From Lepeophtheirus salmonis (Eukaryota > Arthropoda > Copepoda > Siphonostomatoida > Caligidae), in assembly GCF_016086655.4 (NCBI RefSeq), contig NC_052131.2:9469940-9533939 (forward strand): a stretch of DNA of 64,000 nt. The letters are read 5' to 3'. The translations under genes were made by a program, and so were the position numbers. A model generated the notes under the pieces. It saw only the letters and a list, made by a program, of their open reading frames with translations, ran no database searches and was not told the DNA's origin. Positions 25,605-36,100 of this stretch are shown here, piece by piece (the stretch's first letter is position 1; every line of letters begins with the position of its first letter).

Positions 25605-26490
25605 TATAGGCTGGTATACTGTAAAATCATTTTTGTAAATAGGTTGTGGACAAAATCGCTGGGGGTAATATCGTTGTGTGGTAAAACCACTGTTTACATT
25701 ATCATTGTGAGACAACATCATTGTGGGTAATATCATTATGAAGCAACATCATTGTAAACAATATGATTGTAAGTAATTTCACTGAAAAGCAATATTATCG
25801 TGTGCAATTTATATTATGTTCGGACAATAAAAATATTGAATGATGAAGAAACATGTCAGGATAGAATCCCTCTAATATGCTATAATACACCCTGGCCCAA
25901 ATATTGTGTAGGTGAACTGCTGAGCTACAGGGTAAGTTAAATTTATCGGCAACCGCTTCCCTGAGCATCGAGGAAGCCTTCTAATATCCCAAAAAATACA
26001 CTCTCCCTCATGTTGTACAAATGAAGTGCTGGGGCCCAAGGAAATTTAAAATCGATCGCTGCCACGTTTATAAGCACCAATGAACTCGTTTATTATGATA
26101 GAATACACCTCGCCCCAAGGCATTTCACCCATACAACCTAAGGGTTGGATAGTTTTGGGGTATATAAAAAGCTTTCCTTGATGCTCAGAATAGCGGTAGT
26201 TGATCAATTTAACTAGCCTTGGGACCCAGTAGTTCACCAAGGCAGCCTGTGGTCCAGGGTGTATTATGGCATATTAAAGGGATTCTATTCGGTCATGTTT
26301 CTTCATCATTCAATAGTTTTATTGCCCAAATATAATATAAAATTGCAAAGAAATTGGACCCAATAATATTGTTTTGCAATTAAATTACTCCTAATCATAT
26401 TACTCACAACGATTTTACCTGGCAACGGTATTAACCTAAAAAATTTGTCAGCAACCTTTTTGCCACAATCATTTTACCGGACATCCTATA
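25605..26490. mobile_element. Foldback element, about 0.88 kb, arms about 430 bases
   Basis: Nearly the whole unit is an imperfect palindrome: 25605-26040 pairs with 26110-26490 around a ~70-base centre. Matching blocks include TTGAATGATGAAGAAACATG, TAATACACCCTGG, GAGCATCRAGGAA and GGTAAAAYC. The outer tips read GGCTGGTATACTGTAAAAT on the left and, reversed, GGATGTCCGGTAAAAT on the right, each flanked by TATA, a possible target duplication. Arms contain short internal repeats of the form ATCATTGTGGGTAATATC. No transposase is encoded. Transcripts would form a very long hairpin. Confidence 0.72.
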
Positions 26491-26903
26491 GGCTATATAT
26501 AAATATAAATAGAGTTGTAAAAATTATGGGCTAAGACTAACACGATACTTTTTGCAATTGCAACCTGAACACTGCCTTTTTTATTTTCCTTAAATCCTTT
26601 TATTTAAAGCTGTTATCCTTATTCTTCAATTTTTGAGGAAGTGCATAAAGTGATTGTGCTCATTAAAGCTGTAAAAGTAACCATGATGATTTTTTGGGGA
26701 GATATAAGTGTGAATCCGGGGCCGGCAATCTATGGCACGCGTGCCACTGCTAGCACACAAGGGCATATTGACTGGCACGCGCAATTTAAAACATATTTCC
26801 ATAGTTGGTGTGTTCTTTTTACCATTATTCTTGATAGTGGCACACTCATTGATTAGAAAGGTTGAAGTTGACACTCCATGACTCAAAGTTTGCCTACCCC
26901 TGG
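26491..26903. mobile_element. Repeat with hAT-like right terminus
   Basis: Sequence ending TTTGCCTACCCCTG at about 26902 is, reversed, CAGGGGTAGGCAAACTTT, a standard hAT-type terminus. It is preceded by GC-richer DNA with the palindrome GGCACGCGTGCC (about 26735) and several 'GGCACGC' units. The left terminus and an 8-bp duplication (right flank GTGTAAAT) were not found. Confidence 0.4.
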
Positions 26904-27479
26904 TGTAAATCCTTGTTTGACTTGAAGCAGAATTGAGTATTGCCATCTGATTAATTACTGATTATGTCTTTGCTAGATATGGAGTGGGATTTATGTTCAT
27001 TTCCTTTATCTGATAGATAATTTAATGAAATGTCAAAACAGCTAAATCACTCTCTCATTATTCATTCTTCAATTGTCAGAATTATCACGTTTATTGGTTA
27101 CTTGGTTTTAGAATATGGCAACTCATATTATTTACAAGTCTTATTATAAAAGAACTGAAAATAAATATAAATACAAATTGAAAAGGATTACACTCATTAT
27201 AAACATGTACATGATGTTAATTATTAACATAAATAATTAGCCGTAGGTGTAAGATATATATGTTAAAAAAAATTACTAATATAAACGTTAGAATGGAATG
27301 TTTGATACGGGATACGTTATTAATTGTTGTATACTTGGTCTTTGTTAAAAAATTGAATCACATATAAGAAATACTCTTTGTTACATAAAATTTATTTAAT
27401 TAATTGTTATTGAACGTATATATTTTACATTTTATTTTTCAAGAACTCCTTACTTATTTTCAATGAAAGCAGTCCTTTG
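26904..27479. other. Gene-free AT-rich DNA
   Basis: Nothing recognised. Confidence 0.45.
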
Positions 27480-28216
27480 GCGATGGTAGGTCTTGTAAGA
27501 TTTCTCAATCTCGAACCCCTTTATCTTGGTACAAGCCTTCTCAAAAGTTCACATTTTAAAAATTACTGTGCTATTCCTAAAAGCATTTTGTTCCATTCGC
27601 GTCTATTTAGTATTTAAGAAGATTTAAATAAAAATATGAAGGTTGCCACATCTCATTCTTCTAAAATTTGTTAGACCCAAATTTTTTGCTGATGTACATC
27701 GGGTTGGCGTCAGGCGAATGTTAGAGGGAGCCGTTTTGAGTGAAAGTTTATTTTCCCGTGCTAAAGTAGTTATCATTGTGACCTCTTATAATTTTAGCTC
27801 TCTTGTTGAAATCTTTTATTGAAATACGTTGATTTTGTGATATCTTTGACTTGACATACGCTACAAGGCCATTGGATCCAACAAATTAAGGTTTCCCTGT
27901 TATTGATTGCCCTATCTTGTTGCCACGCTCAATATACATCTTTTGTTGTTGTAAACAGTGCCCTAGAGATATGGAAGCTCCTGATAATGTCAACAGGCCA
28001 ATTTTCTGCTAAACTCTGAGCATACACTCTCTCAAAATAGTTCTACCATTTTAAAATTGTAGTTTTAGTGTTATTTTTAGGGCACACTTTATTTATCAAA
28101 AAGTATAGTTATATCATGTCGGATGTTATTTATATTCTTGACTCATAACTTCTCAACGTCCTACAAAGCCATAACTTAAGATACAAAAAGTGTTCAACGA
28201 CTAACGACACACCCAG
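27480..28216 (-). mobile_element. Tc1-like element relic, minus strand, same family as 4.6 kb
   Basis: The right end AAAGTGTTCAACGACTAACG...CCCAG before TA (28217-28218) is the reverse complement of the terminus at 4580. Going left, the first ~170 bases also align with the 4.6-kb copy, and MVEL opens at the same distance. Minus-strand readings YVKSKISQNQRISIKDFNKR and later pieces match the N-terminal DNA-binding region. Many stops and shifts. The left boundary is uncertain. Confidence 0.6.
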
Positions 28217-28683
28217 TACAGCATAAATACATAATATGATATGAGAAAATGAAGGAAAAACCTTTCTCCTCCTCCAACTGATTATGCTTTTTTTTTGTAA
28301 TGAATAAATTTAAATATACAAAATACATGATGGAAGTAATTTAGGTCTTATCAACAGTCTTTGGATGTATTTTTAATATTTATTTATAAGAATTAACACC
28401 ATATGACATGTTAATTTAAACATTAAATCCGAAAAACTGATTTGCAATACTTAATATTCATTGAAGGGATTATTTGATGAAAGAAATCCAATTTTCTTGT
28501 TTTGTATTCCCTGTTGTTGTCGTCGTCGTTTGGGATAATTATGTAGTACTTTCACCATAGTGGATTATGTGTAATATGTAATAGTTTAATAAGTAGACTA
28601 GGTTTTGATATAAATGATGTTTCGTGATTATGTCGCACATAGAAGGTTTTTTTATTATAAAATATTGTTCTGCTATCGACAAT
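28217..28683. other. Gene-free DNA between two Tc1-like relics
   Basis: Overlaps the minus-strand frame 28539-28811, which is opposite to the Tc1-like relic that follows and is not called. Confidence 0.45.
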
Positions 28684-29300
28684 ATGTCCGAAATGGAAGC
28701 AAAAAATAAATTTGTTATTGAAATGTCCTTCCACGGGATATCTCCTATGGATACTTTAGCTGGGATTTGTTCATCAATAGAACGTCGGTTAACGAGATTA
28801 TAAGCCTGCATAATATTATTGGAAATTTTAATATAAAGCCTGGCAAAGGAAGAAAGAAAAATATTTGCACATAGGCTTTCATGAAGGCCATCAAAGATAA
28901 GATTTTTTTAAATCCCCACCGTGTGATCAGTGCACAGATAGACATAGGTAAGCATGTAAGCAACAACCTTAAATAGGATCATAAAAGTGTACCTCGGAGC
29001 TTAATCAAGGACTATAAAGAAAGAAAACATTTGATTAATGATAGTATAATGGAAAAAGGCTCGCCATATCAAAATGTCTCCTCAATGTCATGAAAGCTAG
29101 CAAACTAGTGATTTTTTTTTTCTGACGAGAAGTTATTCTTGGTTGACAGAGTCTCCAACAGCCGGGAAGACAGGTATATTTGAACAAATATTCCTATTTC
29201 TTCCTAGGCCAGGACTTTAGATAACATTTCAAAAAATAGTTTAACGGCTTATAATCTGATAAACTGACGCTAGGTTGATGGACCCTGCTGATAAATTTGT
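28684..29300 (+). pseudogene. mariner/Tc1-type transposase relic, N-terminal two-thirds
   Basis: ATG at 28684 opens MSEMEAKNKFVIEMS; after a shift the order is NEIISLHNIIGNF, GKGRKKNICT, AFMKAIKDKIFLNPHRVISA, SLIKDYKERKHLINDSI, then VFFFSDEKLFLVDRVSNSRE. The last contains the F(S)DEK block with the first catalytic Asp, and 'V.N...DRY' follows. This is the standard layout of helix-turn-helix domain, linker and start of the DDE domain. Stops interrupt it; downstream catalytic motifs are lost after about 29.2 kb. It is a family distinct from the one ending at 28216. Confidence 0.75.
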
Positions 29301-30752
29301 GAAGATTTGCTGCAGGAGATAAGTTTAACAACACATCTTTTTTTTTCTTCAATTTGGCTATTTTGTCGATAGAAAAAATATTTCTAAATAAAAACAAACC
29401 TCAAGTTACGTCATTACCACTCAACCCCATGAATAACAAAACATGGTTCCAATTATTAAAATGTTTTTGTCTTTAAATGTGGAACATATGGTATTTTTAT
29501 TTAATGTGTCATTTACTTAGAGCTGTAGTAATCAAGTCTGGACTCAGAACCAGGACGACACGAGCATATTACCTCAGACTTGACTTGAACTCGGAAAAGA
29601 TGGAATCCAATGCATCTTTGGTTTCGTATATGGAAGAACATTCTTTATCACTTTCCTGCAATAAACCTGTATTTTTTATTTAAAAAATTACAATTTCATA
29701 TTTACACACATTATATATTAATTTATTACGTCTAATTTGTAAAAATTTAAGTAAATTTAGACAAGTTTATGCATTACATAATAAAATAATGTTTCTCCTT
29801 GTGTTATCAGTACTTTGATGCTAAATGTGTAATTATTGTCTTGAATTAAGATCAAGTTGTACAATAAAGTTTAACAACTCTTCTAACTTAAATATGTAGA
29901 TATGATATATTATAAAATTTAATGTTAATTTTTTAAATACTAGGCTTAGTGGACAAAAAATTTGGGGCCTACAATGTATCTTAATGACGTGATACCATAC
30001 TAAATCCTTATAGGCTCTGGGCACCGTTCTTCAAAACTTTTCCATGCAACATTATGATAATTGTAAATTCTGATAAAGTGGGGGCATGCCTCCCTGCTGC
30101 ATGGCCCCTGAGTAAGTATCCATCTTCATAAGGATATAGAATGGACAATATAGATTGAACTCCTTCTATGAAAGTATGTCTATCATTTATTTACATGATT
30201 TACATATGAGATGAGCAGTTCACAGAGAATGAAAATGTTTCTTAAATTAGAAAGAAGTGAAAATCGATGCTTAACATGGAGAGCATATGACTTCATTAGG
30301 AGTTATTGGAATCGTAGACATTAAACTAACTTTGTCTGCTTGATATACACACTCCCTAACGAAAGTAAAAAAAAATCGGAAAAAAAACTATTGAGATGTA
30401 TATTTTTGCATAGGTCTTTTTTTCATATAAAAAATAATATTTATTTCTTTTATAAATGGTGAAACACAGTTTATGTTAAAATTGCACGTAATGGTTGTGT
30501 TGAAGAGCATGCCAACACTAACTACAGGTTTAAGCTCAGCAGCTTTAAGGTGATTCAAGAAAAAAAGGAAAAGTGCCTGCCGTGATGGCCAATTGCTCTT
30601 AGTGAAGATAATTTCTACGAACACTACTTAATGTACATTATACATATAAAAATAACTACGAACACAATATAAAGTTAAAAAAATCAACAATCCCAACCAT
30701 AACATTCTCGTCGTATTGAAGGAATTAAAAGTCACGCTTTATTTGCGTCAAT
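29301..30752. other. Gene-free AT-rich DNA
   Basis: No supported gene; minus-strand frames of 63-78 codons at 29833-30024 and 30388-30624 have no motifs. Confidence 0.45.
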
Positions 30753-30862
30753 TTAAACTCGTCGAGAGCCACTTCTACTATTCTTGGTGAGGGACAAACA
30801 CTTCTCAAACGCACCACAAAGATAAGAGTCTGGAGCTTGCATATCAGCGTCGACACCAAACG
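30753..30862 (-). other. Short protein-like frame, possible exon or relic
   Basis: The minus strand reads FGVDADMQAPDSYLCGAFEK, then CLSLTKNSRSGSRRV-stop, in sequence less AT-rich than its surroundings. No start codon frames it well and no family is recognised. It sits next to a SINE-like tail (30884-30922), so it may be part of a repeat. Confidence 0.2.
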
Positions 30863-30883
30863 TATTTAATACTATAAGGTTAG

Positions 30884-30922
30884 GTTATACTTAATCAGTC
30901 CAACTTCATTTTACCAATTGAA
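30884..30922 (+). repeat. SINE 3' tail fragment (copy 3)
   Basis: TTATACTTAATCAGTCCAAC followed by TTCATTTTACCAATTGAA matches the last ~40 bases of the SINE at 56.1-56.3 kb. The tRNA-like head is not present. Confidence 0.4.
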
Positions 30923-31510
30923 AAAACAGTAAAAACATAAGTCCTTTACATCCAAATGTGACTAAGTTGTCATACAATAACAAAATTACATATATCAAGA
31001 ATAAATAAAGAGGTAGACCTTAGAAACAGAGCGAGGCTGGTAAAGAAAAGGTGTTGTTTACGTTTTAAGTTAGTGTTGCATCAGAAAAGTGCACCAATTC
31101 TCAGTCAAAACAAAAGCCTTGGTGGCATATTTACTTGCATTTTAGTTCTCCTTGACATCTGTATCATTTTACTGGATGGACAAAATTTCTGATAGGTTGA
31201 GATTATGACAAATACAATCAGTCGGACTTTTTAGCTACATTTGCTGTACCAACTGACAATTTTTACTTTTATTGATGTAAATTTTTCCAGACTGTCGAGA
31301 AAAAAAACCAAAATTTTATCTAAATACACTTAATATTCAATTATAAATCATTTTAAAAATCAATTCAGGGAGTAAAGCATTCATTATAAAAATTTTAAGA
31401 ATATTTTGAACAGATAGGGGTTTAACTTAATACCTTTTTAAATAAGCCTATCATTAAACCAAAAGAGAGTTTTTATCCAACAACGTAAGTAGAATTTGAA
31501 TAAATAGAAA

Positions 31511-31669
31511 AATAACCTTTCATAAATTTGTGTCTGTATGTACAAACAGTATATCTCAATATATCAAGAGAACATTATTTACGTATGACTAATAACCTTT
31601 CATAAATATGTGTCTGTGTTTACGTACAGTATGTCTCAGCATATCAAGAACACTTTACTTATATAATCA
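31511..31669. repeat. Two tandem 80-base units
   Basis: AATAACCTTTCATAAAT...GTGTCTGT starts at 31511 and again at 31591. The units differ by scattered substitutions and one small gap. Both contain a CAGTATRTCTCA motif, which is the terminus of the transposon starting at 31625. Confidence 0.8.
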
Positions 31670-32479
31670 CATTCGTTAGTGACTGATTTAATACTAATTT
31701 TACATAATTTTATATTTATTATTAGTTAAACTGCATATATGAAATACTCGCATTACTACTCAAAAATTCTGCCCTCATTACGGTTGACGCTGACATTCTA
31801 CTCAGTGCTTCACGACAAAGATTTTCAGGGTGGTGATATTTTGGTGGTAGGTAGTACAGACCTTTCTCTTATAGACACATAAAAGTCAAGGGGATTTAGG
31901 TTTGGCAATAATGTAGGCCAAAGCTCCTTAGACTGATAGATCCCTGCCTTTAAATTTATTTTTAAGTAGGATTGAGTAGTCTTTCATATGTGGTATGGTA
32001 CCACATCTTGAGTCCATACCCATTCCAATCCCTATTGGACCTGTGAAGAACAGAAAAAACATTGTTGGCCTAAACACTTTTATATTGCAAGCTATTCCTT
32101 TTCCTATTTACCCAGACTGGAGGAAAGGTTTTTCCATTACTTCCAATTACTCACAAGAGTATGACTTATGGATGACCAATTAATCTCTAACACTTTTGGC
32201 CCTTTCGTTTGGATTATTGACAATGTATCTAGTACTCTTAAAATGTCTCTCCACAGTTTTTTTTAAAGAAACTTCTATATTCTGAGTATATACGTTCTTT
32301 CATGGATCAGTTATTTAAAAATTACTTTGAAGGGTTAAGGTCATATTGTAATAGTTAAAGCAAATTATTGATTTATTGAGTCAACAAGACATCCCAAATC
32401 TTTTATTGCGAACAAATTAATTAATAAAGAAGTTATTTTTGCTTCAAAAAGTATCTGAGAGATAGTGAGACACACTGTA
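31625..32479 (-). mobile_element. Tc1-like element with both ends, decayed transposase
   Basis: Left end TACAGTATGTCTCAGCATAT (31625) and right end, reversed, TACAGTGTGTCTCACTATCT (to 32479) form terminal repeats with TA at each border. On the minus strand the relic reads VDSRCGTIPHMKDYSILLKN (32035 leftwards), then LWPTLLPNLNPLDFYV near 31915. The latter is the catalytic SPDLNPLD block with Asp changed to Asn at one position. Further C-terminal pieces reach 31770. Length about 855 bases, shorter than a full element, with multiple frameshifts. Confidence 0.7.
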
Positions 32480-33165
32480 CTTAAAGATCTTATTTTTACT
32501 ACTTATTTTGCTGAAAGGGATGGAAGAGCTTTTTGTGTAAGTTGGGGAAATAATAGTAAAACTTTTGACAATTACCATCCAATTTATTTTTTCTACAACA
32601 TTTTTTTTTATTCTTGTTATTATTTTTGCTCCCTAAATATATATATATATATCAAAGGTTAATTAAAAAGGCTTTAAAAGAAGAGAACTCCTCAGGCTAA
32701 CGAACTTTTCTTCTTTTTATTAAGATTAATTGGTGCTTATTACTTTTCAGGTATATGAAAGGTAGAAAGGCAAAAGATTAAATTGGTGTCCAATAAAGTC
32801 GTACTTCATGATTGAAAATAACCAATAAAAAATCTTAATAATGTTATATGTGCATATGAAAGGCCTGGAAGACTTAGGACGTACCTCTGTGTTTGACATT
32901 CGACCACGAAAGATTTTTTTTGTTTTTATTTCTACTGTCAAAAAAAACTATCTATTGTGTGATTTTCGACTTAAAATCAATCATAAACAAAAAAATGAGA
33001 AGTGTTATTCCTCCTAGGTCGACCTCAATGGTGCACCGTTTAGGCCTCCTGATATTATTAAGGCCGTTAAAAAAATGTTTTTTTCTAAAAGTTATAAAAT
33101 CATTAGCCCAATTATTCGGATAAAATTAGTTGTTCCCCCTAAAAAACTAAAAAACCACATCGATG
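32480..33165. other. Gene-free AT-rich DNA
   Basis: No supported gene. It may be the interior of the repeat that ends at 33182. Confidence 0.4.
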
Positions 33166-33182
33166 AAAAGGTTGAGAATCAT
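33166..33182. mobile_element. hAT-like right terminus
   Basis: GGTTGAGAATCATTG, reversed CAATGATTCTCAACC, is a common hAT-type end. The partner terminus to the left was not found, so boundaries and family are open. Confidence 0.35.
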
Positions 33183-36100
33183 TGCTTTAGAAATAAATTG
33201 TGTTACACCATTTTCGTTTAAATTCTTAGCTAAACAACATTAAAATGGGCATTCAATCAATATATTTGCACCTAGTAACTGAGCATCAGTAAACTAATTT
33301 AACACAATATTTTCATTGCATATATTTTATATTTGTTAATTCATATTTTGAAACAGTAGATGGAGAAAATAATATTAAATTTTGTACACTCTATTTTGAG
33401 GATAGATGATTTCTAAATTAATAAATTATTTACAAAAGGATTTGTTTCCAATAAGCCCCAAACCTCAATAATATGTTCTAATGAAGGTGGAACAGAAATG
33501 TGAAACAGATCAGATATTTCAAGAATATCTAAGTACTTAGGGTGTATAAACAACCTCAAAGAAGTAACTGAGATTTAAGTATTTAGAATTATAAATTATT
33601 ATTTAATTACCAGAAAACATGTTGTGGCAAGCACGTTATATTTTAGAATTGTGTGTCTGAAAGGCAAATTCAATTGTTTCCCTGTATCAAAAAGTTTGTG
33701 AAGCATCGATGTAATATACATAGCAACACATTTTTAAATAAATGGTTAAAAAACCCGGACTATCCAGTCATTTAGAGTATACTTTCTTACCACTATACTT
33801 ATGGTAGATGAAGTTAATTTTCAACGGATTCAAAGATAAACAACACCGACAAATGGATGTGGTAAGATCCACAAACCATGGACTCCTTTCCTTCCAGCTT
33901 TGGAACCTTTGCGGTTACATGAACCTTAGAAATGCCATAGACTTAACATTGTAAATTAAGTTTAATTCACTTGGTTTACCTATCATGGAATAGTCAGGTA
34001 ACATGGTGTCAAATGGGTGCATAACAGTTTTCGGTTCATAATTAAATAATGATAAAAAAATTTACTTCAACACTTGAATATAGCCCTTACTAGTGGGAGA
34101 GAGGGCTATTAAACTGTTTAACTTTCATTAAATTTGTTTACATGATAATATGTTGTTGGGGGCAATATATGTATTAAAAATATTTCCGGTAAAAATAACG
34201 AAAATAAAGTTGGTGGACTCAAAGAAAAGATTAGAGCAGGGCGGGGGTAAATTACTTTTTTTTATTTCATTTAAATTTTTATAATTATATTCATTTTTAG
34301 GAACAAGCCTTCAGAAGATAATACATCTCTATCGTTTGACCTCGCCACAGTTTAGAAAATAACTTCTTTATAATTGTTTAGACTATCTTTGCTCCATTAC
34401 AGTTCTTTTTTACATAAACGTTTTTGATTGTAAATTGTGAAACCCAAGTTCCCTTTTTATTTCCAAATTATTTACCCCTTCCTCCTGTTTTGTCTAAAAA
34501 TGATATGGGTATATGTAAAACGTTATGTTCTAACTCTCATGTAAGTACATTTCCAATGCAAGAAAAATGAATCCATTATTTTACTCCTTTTTTTTTTCGT
34601 CATGTATAAATTTATCATCACGAAAGGGAGGATTAGAAGATTAAGTCCTGTTTTTTTTGTGATTGTTTAATCAATCATAAATTGCTTTATTTTAGAAAGT
34701 GAAAGTCACGAAACGTAAAACAAGTTTCCACGTGATTAAATTTATAACCAAGATATACTGAAGATCTGCAATTAAAGCCTAACAGAAATGTTACAGGTAT
34801 GTACAATGTTGATTTATATATATGTATATATATATTATTCTTATCATAAATGTAGATATAAATAAAACCTAAAATAATATTATATGAAATTTCTAGAAGT
34901 AAATGCGTAATATTAGTATAAATAAACATTTTTACTTGCAGTTATATCTCCTAGCCAAGATCCACGCCTAAGAACAGTGAAACCTTCCAAGAGCCAACGA
35001 ATGATATAAAACAATCACACCCTAAATAGTTCAAAACATAACAATCAATCCTTTAGTCTCCCTCGATGAAAACGTTTATACCTCAGAACAATTGTTTTTT
35101 TATATGGTCATATATCTAGTTGAATCTGACAGTTTATGTCTGACGATGTCAATACCATGATCCCACAAATCACCACCCATCTTTGGTATTTTCAAAGAAA
35201 AAACGCAATATCTAGATGTAGAGGACGCAAATATTGCTCTTAAGTTTTCTAAAAATAATTTATTCGTCCTATTCCAATTTATTGACAATAAGAGCCTTAG
35301 CGCTCAAAAGAGCCAAATGTATGCCCGATTTTCAAAGCTTTTTCATATTTTCTTTTTTGTAGGCAATCCAAAAAAAATGTTGCCAAATTCAAGCAAAAAC
35401 GAAACCAAAGGGCACACGAAAAAACTATGCAAAATATAGTTCAAAAACTTTCTACAATTGATACTAAGATCGTAGAAAACAATACAGTCTAGAACGGAGA
35501 TGCAATTTTCTGTACTTAGACAACTTCACACAATAGATTTCCTAGCGAGCTAGCCCAAGACCCAGGCAGTTTCAATTTTCTAACGTAATTTATACATATC
35601 TTGTTCGATACATCTGCACACAAAGGCAAAATCCTCATCTTTAAGGGTCAGGTCCATGGATGTAAATGATTTTGGAAGAGGAAATCGGTGTTTTCCATTA
35701 TCTAATAGGGAGTTCGTGGTGGTGCTCAGTTAATGAACAGCAATTATATTATCATTTATTGCTTCCATTTCTAAGTACCTAGGATTTTCTATACCCTCTA
35801 AAAAATATATATTGCATTCATTTTGCCTGATATCCATTGTTGGTGGTGACGGAATCCCCATTATGCTGGGTAGTACTTTTTATTTTTTCGAAAATCAAAG
35901 ACCAGCAGTTATTTTTATTAGGTTTTTCTAGTAAATTTCAAAAATGTAATTTTCAAAAAGATAGGATAACCTTTAATCTACATCAATTTTACTTTGAAAA
36001 TTAGAGAAAATGTGTTATTTTTTTGATATTTTCCATTACTGGCTTAGTTTATCTAATTTATTGATACTCATATTAAAGGAAAATCTATTTATGTTCCTTA

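Noticed and set aside
26698..26724. GDISVNPGP in a plus-strand frame, resembling a 2A-like or LINE motif
   Set aside because: The motif is short, the frame has no reverse transcriptase or other domain, and the neighbouring DNA looks like another repeat.
34960..35740. Minus-strand protein-like pieces (for example FAFVCRCIEQDMYKL and RAIFASSTSRYCVFSLKIPK)
   Set aside because: No recognised family, interrupted by stops, and no splice structure that I could support.
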